A DNA stretch of 64,000 nucleotides from Paraburkholderia xenovorans LB400. GTDB lineage: Bacteria; Pseudomonadota; Gammaproteobacteria; Burkholderiales; Burkholderiaceae. The stretch spans positions 372,001 to 436,000 of the forward strand of contig NC_007952.1 of assembly GCF_000013645.1 (NCBI RefSeq), in the 5' to 3' direction. Under the pieces are notes generated by a model that was given only the letters and a program-made list of their open reading frames with translations, did not search any database and had not been told where the DNA came from. The translations under genes and the position numbers were made by a program. Positions within the stretch are counted from its first letter, which is position 1; each line of letters opens with the position of its first letter. Positions 25,729-34,532 of the stretch are shown piece after piece.

Positions 25729-27471
25729 TCAGAACGCCTGCCAATCCACGGAATTGGCGTCGGTCGCCGCGATTGCGGCGTCCTTGTCCGCGGTCCCCAC
25801 GGGCGCAGCCGTGGCCGGCGTGGCACGCGAAGGTGTGCGAGCGGCGGGTGTGCGAGTGGTGGGAGCTGGACGACGCGTTACCGCTCGCGAAGCAGCCGGG
25901 CGCGACGCGGGTACTCCGCGGTCGTCGAGCTTGAAGACGGCCACCGCGTCACGCAACGCCTGGGCCTGCTGCGCCATCGACTGCGTAGCGGCCGACGCTT
26001 CCTCGACCAGCGCGGCGTTCTGCTGGGTCACCTGGTCCATCTGGCTGACCGCCTGACTGACCTGTTCGACACCCGTGCTCTGCTGCGCCGACGCCGCCGC
26101 CATCTCGCCCATGATGTCCGTCACGCGCCTGACCGACTGGACCACATCGTTGATCGTGCTGCCTGCTTCCTCGACGAGCTTCGAGCCGGTATCCACCCGG
26201 CTCGCCGAGTCGTCGATCAGATCCTTGATTTCCTTGGCCGCGCTTGCGCTGCGCTGGGCGAGCGTGCGCACCTCGCCGGCCACGACCGCGAAACCCCGCC
26301 CCTGTTCACCGGCGCGGGCCGCCTCGACCGCGGCATTGAGCGCGAGGATGTTGGTCTGGAACGCGATACCCTCGATCACGGTGATGATCTCGGCCACCTT
26401 GGCCGAACTGTCGGAGATTCCGTGCATGGTCTCGACCACCCGTCCGACCACGTCGCCGCCGCGCCGTGCGATATCCGATGCGGTATTCGCCAGCGTCATT
26501 GCCTGCCTTGCGTTGTCCGCGTTGTGACGGACCGTGCCGGCCAGCTCTTCCATGCTCGAAGCAGTTTCCTGCAGTGATGCCGCCTGTTCTTCGGTACGCG
26601 AGGACAAGTCCGCGTTGCCGGCCGCGATTTCAGCGCTAGCCATCGCCACGCTTTCCGCATTGCTGCGGACACTGCGCACCACCTCGGTCAGCGAATTCTG
26701 CATGGCACCCAGCGTACCCAGCAACGGGGATATCTCATCGGCGTGGGAATCGACGACCGCAACCGTAAAATTGCCGTCCCGAACCCGTTCAGCCACTTTC
26801 TGCGCTTCGGCGACGCGGCTGCGGAGACAGCTTCCGATGTACCACGAAAGCGCCATGAGACCCATCGCGATAGCAGCCACGAGGCTCACCAGCAGCAATC
26901 GCGTCCACTGTAAGGCCCTTTCAATTTCCGAGACCTGGCCGCCGAGTTGTTCGCCTTGTCTGGCTCGCTCTTCGCCCAGCCATTTCTGAATACGCGCGAA
27001 GGTGGGGATGGTTTGCGCCGTCAACATCTGGAACGCTTCGTCACGGTGGCCGTCCCGAACCAGCCGAAGATTCGCTTCCGCCACGGGCCATGCGTCGGCC
27101 TGCATCTTGAGCCAGACATTACGGAAGGCGTCCTTTCCCGCTTCGTCGGTAATGTTGCTGAAAAACGCGTCGTCGTTGCGCCGGATCTGTTGACGTTCCG
27201 CGTCGATATTCCGAGCGGCAGCCTGGACGTCGTCGGCCGAGGAGACCAGCATCGCATGACGCAAATCCAGCAGTACCTGCGTCACGCTGAGTTCGGTGCT
27301 TGCAATACGCTCCAACTGCTGCATGCGCACATTGCCGGCATTGGCCGCAATCCGCTGCGCGTCGATCAGCTGGATCCAGGAGATGACAGCGACCGCTGTC
27401 AGGGCAACGATCAATGCGGCCGATACGGCATAGAGTCGGTGAGTCAGGCTGAAGCGCGCGAAGAGTTTCAT
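25729..27471 (-). CDS. Methyl-accepting chemotaxis protein
   Basis: A 580-residue inner-membrane chemoreceptor. TM1 is about residues 9-31, a four-helix-type periplasmic sensor covers 32-180, TM2 is about 185-207, then HAMP. The signalling hairpin tip is read from FQTNILALNAAVEAARAGEQ with GFAVVAGEVRTLAQRSA. An Ala/Pro/Thr-rich linker ends in DWQAF, a CheR-binding pentapeptide of the NWETF type, so it is a high-abundance-style receptor that can be methylated. The start MKLFARFSLT is chosen by its charged residues just before TM1. A sigma28-like promoter lies about 100 bases upstream. The ligand is unknown. Confidence 0.93.
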   Translation of the reverse strand: MKLFARFSLTHRLYAVSAALIVALTAVAVISWIQLIDAQRIAANAGNVRMQQLERIASTELSVTQVLLDLRHAMLVSSADDVQAAARNIDAERQQIRRNDDAFFSNITDEAGKDAFRNVWLKMQADAWPVAEANLRLVRDGHRDEAFQMLTAQTIPTFARIQKWLGEERARQGEQLGGQVSEIERALQWTRLLLVSLVAAIAMGLMALSWYIGSCLRSRVAEAQKVAERVRDGNFTVAVVDSHADEISPLLGTLGAMQNSLTEVVRSVRSNAESVAMASAEIAAGNADLSSRTEEQAASLQETASSMEELAGTVRHNADNARQAMTLANTASDIARRGGDVVGRVVETMHGISDSSAKVAEIITVIEGIAFQTNILALNAAVEAARAGEQGRGFAVVAGEVRTLAQRSASAAKEIKDLIDDSASRVDTGSKLVEEAGSTINDVVQSVRRVTDIMGEMAAASAQQSTGVEQVSQAVSQMDQVTQQNAALVEEASAATQSMAQQAQALRDAVAVFKLDDRGVPASRPAASRAVTRRPAPTTRTPAARTPSRATPATAAPVGTADKDAAIAATDANSVDWQAF

Positions 27472-27816
27472 GGTGGACGAATGAATGGGTCGATCAGGCG
27501 GCAAGTGCTCCTCGGCGCAGGACGCACGAAGCCCACCGGCCTGAATGTGCACGGGCAGAACACTTATGCATAACGGCTCGAGACCGGGCGGGATTAGTGC
27601 CGGAGTTCGGGACGGTGCCTTACGGAATTTGCAAAGTACTGACTGCCCGTGTGTGACAGGAAGGAGCCGCCGGCGCTGCGGGGCAATCATTGCCATTGCC
27701 TTATCGCTTTTTCCCGACCGGTTATATGCCGCATGCGTCGCTGTGCCCAGAGCAGGATGAACTTTATGTAGACTGGTGTGAACCGCTGTTGGCTATCCCC
27801 ACGGAGACCCCAAAAA
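27472..27816. other. Divergent intergenic region, 345 bases
   Basis: Lies between the chemoreceptor and the 27817 gene. It holds the sigma28-like promoter at 27570-27597 and a small dyad GGCAAT-C-ATTGCC at 27682-27694. No gene seen. Confidence 0.5.
27570..27597 (-). promoter_or_regulatory. Sigma28 (FliA)-type promoter of the chemoreceptor gene
   Basis: On the minus strand CTAAT, 15 bases, then GCCGTTAT. This matches the flagellar consensus TAAA-N15-GCCGATAA at the right spacing. Transcription would start near 27561, about 90 bases before the ATG. It fits the coregulation of chemoreceptors with flagella. Confidence 0.62.
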
Positions 27817-28260
27817 ATGAATCGGCTGATCATTTACATCGTAGTCGTGGCAAGCTTTCTGGTTTTCCCCGGCACGACAGCGGCGTGGCTGCCCTTCGGA
27901 AATGAAGTTACCGTCTATATGTTGTCCTGTGACGGAGAACAGAAAAGCGGCCTCTGTCATGGCCGTGAAAAGACCGATATCCCTTTCACCTATAAGGTGC
28001 TGGCCGATCAGCTTTCCGTGTGGTACTGGCGAGCGGACGATCCGGATGAGCCGCGGCGCCTTTCATTCTGCGCCATTCATGACATGAAGAACTGGTTGTG
28101 CCAGTGGGGCAGCGAGGAGATTCCAAAGTCGAGGTTCGGCATGGTGTCCGGCAGATATGCGGAGATCGCAACCTGTGTGACCGTCACATCCACTCCGCTT
28201 TTTTATCAGGTGTCCAGGCTGCGCTGGTGGTTCGTCTGGTTGCGGGAGCAACTGTCCTGA
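27817..28260 (+). CDS. Small exported or membrane-anchored Cys-containing protein, unknown
   Basis: A 147-residue protein with a signal peptide or anchor at residues 1-24 (LIIYIVVVASFLVFPGTTAA) and a hydrophobic, Trp-rich C-terminus (RLRWWFVWL). Five cysteines in the middle (LSCDGEQKSGLC, SFC, WLC, ATC) could form disulphides in the periplasm. ACGGAGACC is upstream of ATG 27817. I recognise no domain. It converges with the multicopper oxidase gene. Confidence 0.65.
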   Translation: MNRLIIYIVVVASFLVFPGTTAAWLPFGNEVTVYMLSCDGEQKSGLCHGREKTDIPFTYKVLADQLSVWYWRADDPDEPRRLSFCAIHDMKNWLCQWGSEEIPKSRFGMVSGRYAEIATCVTVTSTPLFYQVSRLRWWFVWLREQLS

Positions 28261-28293
28261 AGGCGAGAGAATCAGCAGACACGGTGCCAACCT

Positions 28294-30501
28294 TTAATTC
28301 GTCACGCGGTACGGCCGCATCATTTCATTGTCTTCATGGGTGATGACATGACAGTGCCAGACGTAATACCCCTGTGTCGGATCAAACTCATAAAGGTTCT
28401 GTCCCGCGTAGGACTGGTTGGGCACGACGGGAATGCTCGAGGGTGTCCAACGCACCAGAATTCTTAGCACTTGTCCCGCGTGCGCATCGGCTGTGTCCTT
28501 CCATCCCGATTCTCCAGCCGCTGGCGGGAGGTTGGCGCCTTGCAGGTAGCCGCTAAAAGGAAGATTGCCGCCAAGCGCACCGTCTTTATTGGGCGTCGCA
28601 TAGTCGAGCGGGGGGCCGTAATCGGCGCAATACGTGCCGGCCGTACATCCCCCGGGCAGGGGCGCCGCGCTGCTGCCTGTCGCGCCGAACGCCTTATTCC
28701 AGTCCGCCAGATATTGACTCGTATTGATGGCCTGCCGGTTGAGAACCTGGAATTGCGAAAGGTGGATATGCACCGGGTGGCTGGCACCGGGCATGGTCGA
28801 GAGATAGACGATCTCCCACATTTCAACGGAGCCCACGCGCGGCAGTTCGCTGATGCCGTCGCTCGGGAAATCATGAGCGATGCTCGCCGACTCCAGCCCG
28901 TTCCACGTGGTGTTGTTGACATACTCCTTGATATCCGCAGGAACGGGGCCGCCGGACTTCTCGACGTGATCGTAAAGGATCATCTGTCTGACTCTGTCGA
29001 CTTTCACTCCGGGCAGTACATTGCCGTTTCCATCTGTCAGATGAGGCACCGGGTTTTTCCTGGCGCAGACGCCAGCGGTCGTGTCCGGATGCGCCGGGTC
29101 GCAGCTCGCGTCAGGTGTCGATGTCGACGCTGCCACCCGGAATTGCATGATGTCGGGCAGTTGGACATCCTGGCCCGGCTGCGAATTCGTCAGCTCGATG
29201 GTCTGCCCGGCAAACTTCGAGAAGTCGACGATGATGTCAGCCCGTTCACCCGGCGAGACAGGCAGGCCATCGGAAACGCCACCGGAAGAAACGGCAAGGG
29301 GAACGGGTTTGTCGAAATAATTGTCATCGGCCCCGACCAGATAAACCGGTGCGTTGCCGAAAACAAACGTATAGCCCCGATTCAGGCTGCCGTTAAGAAT
29401 ATGTAAGCGGTAGCGCCGCGGCTCGACATTCAGGTAAGGGAAAGCTGCTCCATTCACGACGGCGACATCGCCCTCGAAAATCGGACTCCAGAACGGATGG
29501 TTGATGGAGGCCTGCTGAGTTGGCAGATATAGCTGGCCGCTCGCATCGAACATCCGGTCCTGCACTGCCATTTCAATTTCGTAAGGACCACTTGGATATC
29601 CTTGCGGCTCCGTGTTGGGGTCTTTCAGAAAGTAGAAGCCTGCGAGCCCGGCATAAACGTTGAGACGCGTGACGCCCAGAGCATGATCATGGAACCATAG
29701 CGTGCCCGGTTCCTGCAAATTCGGATATTCATAAATCGCCGTGCCGGGTCCGGGGCTGCCAATCGTGTGGTAGTCGGCACCTTTCAGTCCGTTTGGGGTG
29801 AACCATGATTCCGGATCACCGTCGTAGGCGGCGGGCAGTTCAGCCCCATGCAAGTGCACGGTGGCGGGAACCGGACCGATGTAGTTCTGTTTGCATGACG
29901 GATTGGCACTCGCGCCTTGCATAGGCATCGCGCAACCGGTCTTCAACGGATCCGCCCAGTGCACGGTCTGATCGAACGGCAGTTCTCCCTGCACCAGTCC
30001 CGGGCCGGTCGGTTGCGCGGGATCGAAACTCGGCAGTCGATTGACGTAGGTAGCCCGCGTCGCGGTGCCGCGTTGGGCAACGATAGTGACGGCCGGCCAG
30101 CGAGCCGGACCGAGCACCGCGCCCGTGCTGGAATCCGTGGTCTGGTATGCCCAGACGCGTGTTTGACCTAACGTTACGCCTGCACCGCATTGAGCGTAGG
30201 AACCTGGTGGCAATACCTGCTGGTTGGTCTCCATCATGGTTACGGTCAGGTTGGGATGAGCCGCGGCATCCACGCGAGGTATTGAACCGGCCGGTCCGAA
30301 CACCGGTAATCTGATTGCAAACTTCGTAAAGCAGTTCGCAGCCAGTTTGGTTTGGGGAAGAAGAGTAGGGCTGGTGACACTGTCGCCGGTATTGCAGCCA
30401 TGAGCCAGAAAAATAAGCGATACCAAAGCCGCGGTCAAAACGATTGCGCTCCAGCGAGACCGGGCTACATGGCTGCGCTGCTCCGCCGCATCTTCGGACA
30501 T
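28294..30501 (-). CDS. Multicopper oxidase (bilirubin oxidase/CotA-like)
   Basis: A 735-residue exported copper oxidase. All four copper motifs are present: HLHG (216-219), WFHDH (H271, H273), HPVHIH, and the terminal H716-C717-H718-x3-H722-x4-M727, so type 1 copper has a methionine axial ligand. A hydrophobic segment at 19-35 ends in AHGC, an imperfect lipobox; it may be a lipoprotein or signal-anchored. GGAGATACC precedes ATG 30501. Likely substrates are phenols or metal ions in the periplasm. The protein is longer than CotA (about 513), with extra loops in the first cupredoxin domain. Confidence 0.9.
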   Translation of the reverse strand: MSEDAAEQRSHVARSRWSAIVLTAALVSLIFLAHGCNTGDSVTSPTLLPQTKLAANCFTKFAIRLPVFGPAGSIPRVDAAAHPNLTVTMMETNQQVLPPGSYAQCGAGVTLGQTRVWAYQTTDSSTGAVLGPARWPAVTIVAQRGTATRATYVNRLPSFDPAQPTGPGLVQGELPFDQTVHWADPLKTGCAMPMQGASANPSCKQNYIGPVPATVHLHGAELPAAYDGDPESWFTPNGLKGADYHTIGSPGPGTAIYEYPNLQEPGTLWFHDHALGVTRLNVYAGLAGFYFLKDPNTEPQGYPSGPYEIEMAVQDRMFDASGQLYLPTQQASINHPFWSPIFEGDVAVVNGAAFPYLNVEPRRYRLHILNGSLNRGYTFVFGNAPVYLVGADDNYFDKPVPLAVSSGGVSDGLPVSPGERADIIVDFSKFAGQTIELTNSQPGQDVQLPDIMQFRVAASTSTPDASCDPAHPDTTAGVCARKNPVPHLTDGNGNVLPGVKVDRVRQMILYDHVEKSGGPVPADIKEYVNNTTWNGLESASIAHDFPSDGISELPRVGSVEMWEIVYLSTMPGASHPVHIHLSQFQVLNRQAINTSQYLADWNKAFGATGSSAAPLPGGCTAGTYCADYGPPLDYATPNKDGALGGNLPFSGYLQGANLPPAAGESGWKDTADAHAGQVLRILVRWTPSSIPVVPNQSYAGQNLYEFDPTQGYYVWHCHVITHEDNEMMRPYRVTN

Positions 30502-30978
30502 GGTATCTCCCCTACGGGGGTTGCCTGCTTGGGTGGGGCATCTACTGCTAAAGATCGTTTGAAGCTGTGACCGGTTTGAACGATGGGCGTCAGACACCGC
30601 GCGCGACTCGCCCGCTCACATTGCTTGTTGCAGCATGCGCACGCGTGGCTTACAGGATGCTGATGTCCTGCGCGAATAACTTTTTTGGGAGCTGGGCTGA
30701 ACGCTAACGTCTGCTCTGCCGGCGTTCATTGAACCGTAAGGTATTGCGCATGCACGCGCATGTCCACGTCCATCGGTTCGAAGATAGGATAAGGCCGTAA
30801 AAAAGGCGGTGAGGATTTCTACGGATCAAATCCGGATCCATAGTGTGCGGAGTCGCACATTCAAAATCTTGGGAAGGTACTCCAGGTCTTTAGCAGTCCG
30901 TCGAATTTTCAGCAGAAAATGCGCCCGATGAAAATGGGCGCGCTAACGTTGGAAGTAGCGGCCGCGAACATGCCCGCG
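30502..30978. other. Intergenic region, 477 bases
   Basis: No gene found. It includes the promoter side of the multicopper oxidase and a small dyad GGATTT...AAATCC at 30814-30834. Nothing else supported. Confidence 0.45.
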
Positions 30979-31785
30979 TTACTCGTCGCGTCCATCACCC
31001 GTCAACCCTGGCTCTGCCGTGCCGTAGCGCCCCGGCGTGGTTCCCGTTGCCCGCCTGAACATGTCGATAAACGCGCTGACGTTGTCATAGCCCAATTCCA
31101 ACGCGATAGTCGTCACGCTAACGCCATCGGCAACCAGTTCCAGCGCGCGAAGCAGTCGCGCTTGCGCGCGCCATTGCGCAAAACTCAACCCCGTCTCCGC
31201 GGAAAACTTGCGGCTCAGCGTGCGCGGCGAAAGTCCGGCCCACTCGGCCCATTGTTCGAGACGGCGGGAATCGGACAGATCACGGACCAATGCGTCCGTA
31301 ATGCGCAGGAGCCGCGCATCTTCAGGCGCGGGCAACCCCAGTGATTCGGCCTGCGATGCCGCCAGCTCGTCGAGGATGACTTCCGCGATGCGGCTGCGCT
31401 GCGTGTCGAGCTGCGTGCCGTCCCAGCTCGCCGCGCGGCGAACCGCCGCGCGCAACAGCGATGTCGTGCGGATCGCGCGAGGCTCGCCTGGTAATTCGGC
31501 GCACCTTTGCTCGGCGATGAACACGCTCCACCCGGAGAACGGACCGTGCGAGCGGACCGAATGCTCGCAGTGCGGCGGAATCCAGATTGCGTGAATCGCG
31601 GGTACGACCCAATGCTGCCGGTTCACCCCGACCGAGACGAGCCCGCTCAACGCGCCCATCAACTGCCCACGCGCGTGACTATGCGACGCGGTCGCGCGGG
31701 ATTCGCGCTGCGTGAGTTCTGCCGCGGCCAGAAAAGGCCCCTCGGGCGACGTGACGAGCTCTGGGCGAATAAGCGGAGTATTCAT
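30979..31785 (-). CDS. AraC-family transcriptional regulator
   Basis: A 268-residue regulator with an N-terminal cupin-like sensor (residues about 20-100, including SHSHARGQLMG and PAIHAIWIPPHCEHS) and two C-terminal HTH units (about 165-255: LEQWAEWAGLSPRTLSRKFS and VTTIALELGYDNVSAFIDMF). It is divergent from the small gene and oxidoreductase at 31883-33123 across 97 bases and probably controls them. The ligand is unknown. Confidence 0.9.
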   Translation of the reverse strand: MNTPLIRPELVTSPEGPFLAAAELTQRESRATASHSHARGQLMGALSGLVSVGVNRQHWVVPAIHAIWIPPHCEHSVRSHGPFSGWSVFIAEQRCAELPGEPRAIRTTSLLRAAVRRAASWDGTQLDTQRSRIAEVILDELAASQAESLGLPAPEDARLLRITDALVRDLSDSRRLEQWAEWAGLSPRTLSRKFSAETGLSFAQWRAQARLLRALELVADGVSVTTIALELGYDNVSAFIDMFRRATGTTPGRYGTAEPGLTGDGRDE

Positions 31786-31882
31786 GGCCGGAAAACCGTA
31801 TCGAATGGCCTTTATACCTCAGACAGGCCGATGCCGCAGACCTAGACTGGACCCACTATCACTTATTGAGGAGTTCAGTCCG

Positions 31883-32167
31883 ATGCGAGCCGATCAGCTT
31901 CTTCCCGACCATGCCGATCATATCGACGTTCACGGCGCGACGATCCGCAAGGGCACCATCGCGGCGTTTCTTGCCAATGCGCTTGTCTGGAGCGACGCTC
32001 ATGCAAGCGAGCCGGCACGCGCGCAGGCCGCCGCCGATATTGTCGATGCGCTGCCCGCGTTGCGCGCGTCAGGGCTTTTCGGGGTGCTCGAAATTCGCGA
32101 TCCCGAACTGCGAGCGTGGATCGATGCGCAACTGGCCGGCTTGCCATCCGACGAGGTGCGCTCATGA
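31883..32167 (+). CDS. Small conserved-type protein in the oxidoreductase operon
   Basis: A 94-residue protein preceded by TTGAGGAG about 9 bases before ATG 31883. It is acidic and helical (MRADQLLPDHADHIDVHG, then ALVWSDAHASEPARAQAAAD). I do not recognise the family. Its stop overlaps the start of the MDR oxidoreductase (ATGA), so it is translated with it. Its role may be as an accessory or regulatory partner of that enzyme. Confidence 0.72.
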   Translation: MRADQLLPDHADHIDVHGATIRKGTIAAFLANALVWSDAHASEPARAQAAADIVDALPALRASGLFGVLEIRDPELRAWIDAQLAGLPSDEVRS

Positions 32168-33123
32168 AAGCGGCAGTCGTCACGCAAGCGGGCCGCATGC
32201 CCGTCTATGCCGGGTTCGATGCGCCGGTGGCCACGGCGGGTTACGCGCTGATCGACGTCGAAGCGTCGGCATTGAGCCATGTGACGCGCGCCAGGGCGTC
32301 CGGCTCGCATTATTCGTCGTCGGGACGTTTTCCGTTCGTTGCCGGTGTCGACGGCGTGGGCCGCCGCGAAGACGGTACGCGCGTCTACTTTTTCGGACCC
32401 AGAGAGCCGTCGGGCGCCCTTGCGCAGCGAACCCTCGTGGCTGAAGGGCAGTGTTTCGCGATTCCCGACACGCTTGATTCCGTCACCGCTGCGGCGATTG
32501 CGATTCCGGGCATGTCGTCGTGGGCGGCGCTCACCGAACGCGCGAAGTTCGTTGCAGGCGAGACGGTGCTGGTCAACGGCGCAACGGGTGCATCGGGACG
32601 CGTTGCGGTACAGATCGCGAAGCATCTGGGCGCCGGCAAGGTGATCGCAACGGGGCGTCATCCGCAAACGCTTGCCGGGTTGAAATCTGTGGGCGCCGAC
32701 TGCGTCATACGGCTCGATCAGGACGAACCGTCGTTGCATCGCGCACTTGAGCCGCATTTTCGTGAAGGCGTCGACGTGGTGCTCGACTACCTGTGGGGCC
32801 CGAGCGCGCAAACGCTGCTGACAGGTGCGGCCCGATTGCTTCCCGACGGCTACCCCATGCGTTTCGTACAGATCGGCTCGATTGGCGGAGAGACGCTAGC
32901 CCTGCTCGGCGCCGTGCTGCGCGCCTCCGCGATCACGCTGCTTGGCAGCGGTATCGGCAGCATTCCATTCGAGCGGCTTCTGCACGCGGCGAGCGAAGTC
33001 CTGCGCGCCGCGGTTCCAGCGCGGTTCGAGATTGCGACGCGGGCAGTGCCATTGTCCGAGCTTGCCGTGCATTGGGAGAATGACGGAAATCGTTCACGCA
33101 CCGTGTTTACCATGCATCCGTGA
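32164..33123 (+). CDS. Medium-chain (quinone-oxidoreductase-type) alcohol dehydrogenase family protein
   Basis: A 319-residue MDR-superfamily oxidoreductase without visible zinc-site cysteines. The Rossmann motif is in NGATGASGRVAVQIAKHLG (about residues 138-156), so it is NADPH-type quinone-reductase-like. The N-terminal GroES-like part includes the entry MKAAVVTQAGRMP. It is coupled to the 94-residue gene and likely under the divergent AraC regulator. The substrate is probably a small carbonyl, enone or quinone. Confidence 0.87.
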   Translation: MKAAVVTQAGRMPVYAGFDAPVATAGYALIDVEASALSHVTRARASGSHYSSSGRFPFVAGVDGVGRREDGTRVYFFGPREPSGALAQRTLVAEGQCFAIPDTLDSVTAAAIAIPGMSSWAALTERAKFVAGETVLVNGATGASGRVAVQIAKHLGAGKVIATGRHPQTLAGLKSVGADCVIRLDQDEPSLHRALEPHFREGVDVVLDYLWGPSAQTLLTGAARLLPDGYPMRFVQIGSIGGETLALLGAVLRASAITLLGSGIGSIPFERLLHAASEVLRAAVPARFEIATRAVPLSELAVHWENDGNRSRTVFTMHP

Positions 33124-33255
33124 CGGGACAGGAAAGTGCGAGAATTACCGCAAAAAATAATGCCATTCGACGCCGTTCAAGCGATTTGAACCCCGGTGCG
33201 TGCAAGCGGACACTGCGAGGCATTGTGCCGGCCCTTCTGCGAAGGAGTGCTAGTC

Positions 33256-34461
33256 GTGACCCAAATCTTCAGCGATGCCCTGCATGAGCAACTCGGCATG
33301 TGGCCGATAGCGTATATACCCTACGGCGGCGCCGATTTCGGCGAAGTCCGGAGTGTGGCGCAGACAATAGGCGACGGCGACGACAATGCCTTTTACGACG
33401 CATGGACGGAGGCGGCGGACAGGATGATGGACGAAGGCCGTGTCGCCGAGGCGCACGGACACCGGGTCAGCGCCCGCGAATATTACCTGCGCGCGGCCTG
33501 TTTCTATGCGAAGGCCTTTCATCCTCATTTTGGCTATCCCGTGGATCCGCGAATCTTCGAATCTTCGCGGTGGCAGATCGACGCATTCAATCGGGCACTG
33601 GCGCTCGGCGATGATCCGGTCGAGCCGGTTCGTATTCCGTTCGAAACGTCGTCCATGCTCGCGTATGTCATCCCTGCGCAGGGGCGGCCCAATGAACGCC
33701 GCCCCCTGCTTATCCTGACCAATGGCTATGACGGCACCATTACGGACCCGTTCTTTGCATCGGCGGTTGCGGCTTCACGGCGCGGATACCATTGCCTGAT
33801 TTTCGACGGTCCGGGCCAGGGAACCACACTTATCGACCAGGGCATCCACATGCGTCCGGATTGGGAGATCGTGATCAGGGCCGTTGTGGATTTCGCGCTA
33901 ACGCTGCCTAACGTCGACGCGAGCCGTATCGTATCGAGCGGCTGGAGTCTTGGCGGTTACCTTTCACCGCGCGCCGCGTCTGGTGAGCCCCGTCTTGCCG
34001 CGTGCGTGGCCGACCCCGCGCAGTCTTGCATTGCCGATGGCTTTCGCGCATATGCCATCAAACTTGGAGCGACGCCCAAACAGGCGGCTCAGCTTAGCTT
34101 GCTCCCAGACGCATTGATCGAGCGCATGGAAGAAATAATCGCCCACGACCGGAAGCTGACCTGGAGCTTTTTGAAGCGCGGGTATTGGGTGAATGGAGCG
34201 AGCAATCTGCGTGAGTATCTTGCATCCGTAGAGCAATTCACGATGTCTGGACGGATCGGGAACATTCAATGCCCGACGCTTTTTACGCTGGCCGAAGATG
34301 ATCCGCTCGCGAGCGGAACGCAGGCGTTCTTCGATGCGTTGCAGTGCCCCAAAAAACTGCTTCGTTTCAACAAGACGCAAGGCGCAGGGGAGCATTGCGA
34401 AATGACCAATCGCTCTCTGCTCAACCGGAAGGTGCTCGACTGGTTGGACGAGGTGTTATAG
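33256..34461 (+). CDS. Alpha/beta hydrolase, FrsA/dipeptidyl-peptidase-like
   Basis: About 401 residues. GTG 33256 is chosen because GAAGGAG lies 9 bases upstream; a GTG at 33196 would add 20 unsupported residues. A helical N-terminal part (about 40-130) precedes an alpha/beta hydrolase with the nucleophile motif GWSLGG, an Asp in TLAEDDPLAS and His in GAGEHCEMTNR. The pattern fits serine hydrolases related to FrsA and 2,6-dihydroxypseudooxynicotine hydrolase. There is no signal peptide. The substrate is unknown. Confidence 0.83.
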   Translation: MTQIFSDALHEQLGMWPIAYIPYGGADFGEVRSVAQTIGDGDDNAFYDAWTEAADRMMDEGRVAEAHGHRVSAREYYLRAACFYAKAFHPHFGYPVDPRIFESSRWQIDAFNRALALGDDPVEPVRIPFETSSMLAYVIPAQGRPNERRPLLILTNGYDGTITDPFFASAVAASRRGYHCLIFDGPGQGTTLIDQGIHMRPDWEIVIRAVVDFALTLPNVDASRIVSSGWSLGGYLSPRAASGEPRLAACVADPAQSCIADGFRAYAIKLGATPKQAAQLSLLPDALIERMEEIIAHDRKLTWSFLKRGYWVNGASNLREYLASVEQFTMSGRIGNIQCPTLFTLAEDDPLASGTQAFFDALQCPKKLLRFNKTQGAGEHCEMTNRSLLNRKVLDWLDEVL

Positions 34462-34532
34462 CTTGTTCGATGGTTCGCCCGGCAGCAACGGCCGCCGCTG
34501 CCGGACAAACCATCAATGAAATAGCAAAGCGA

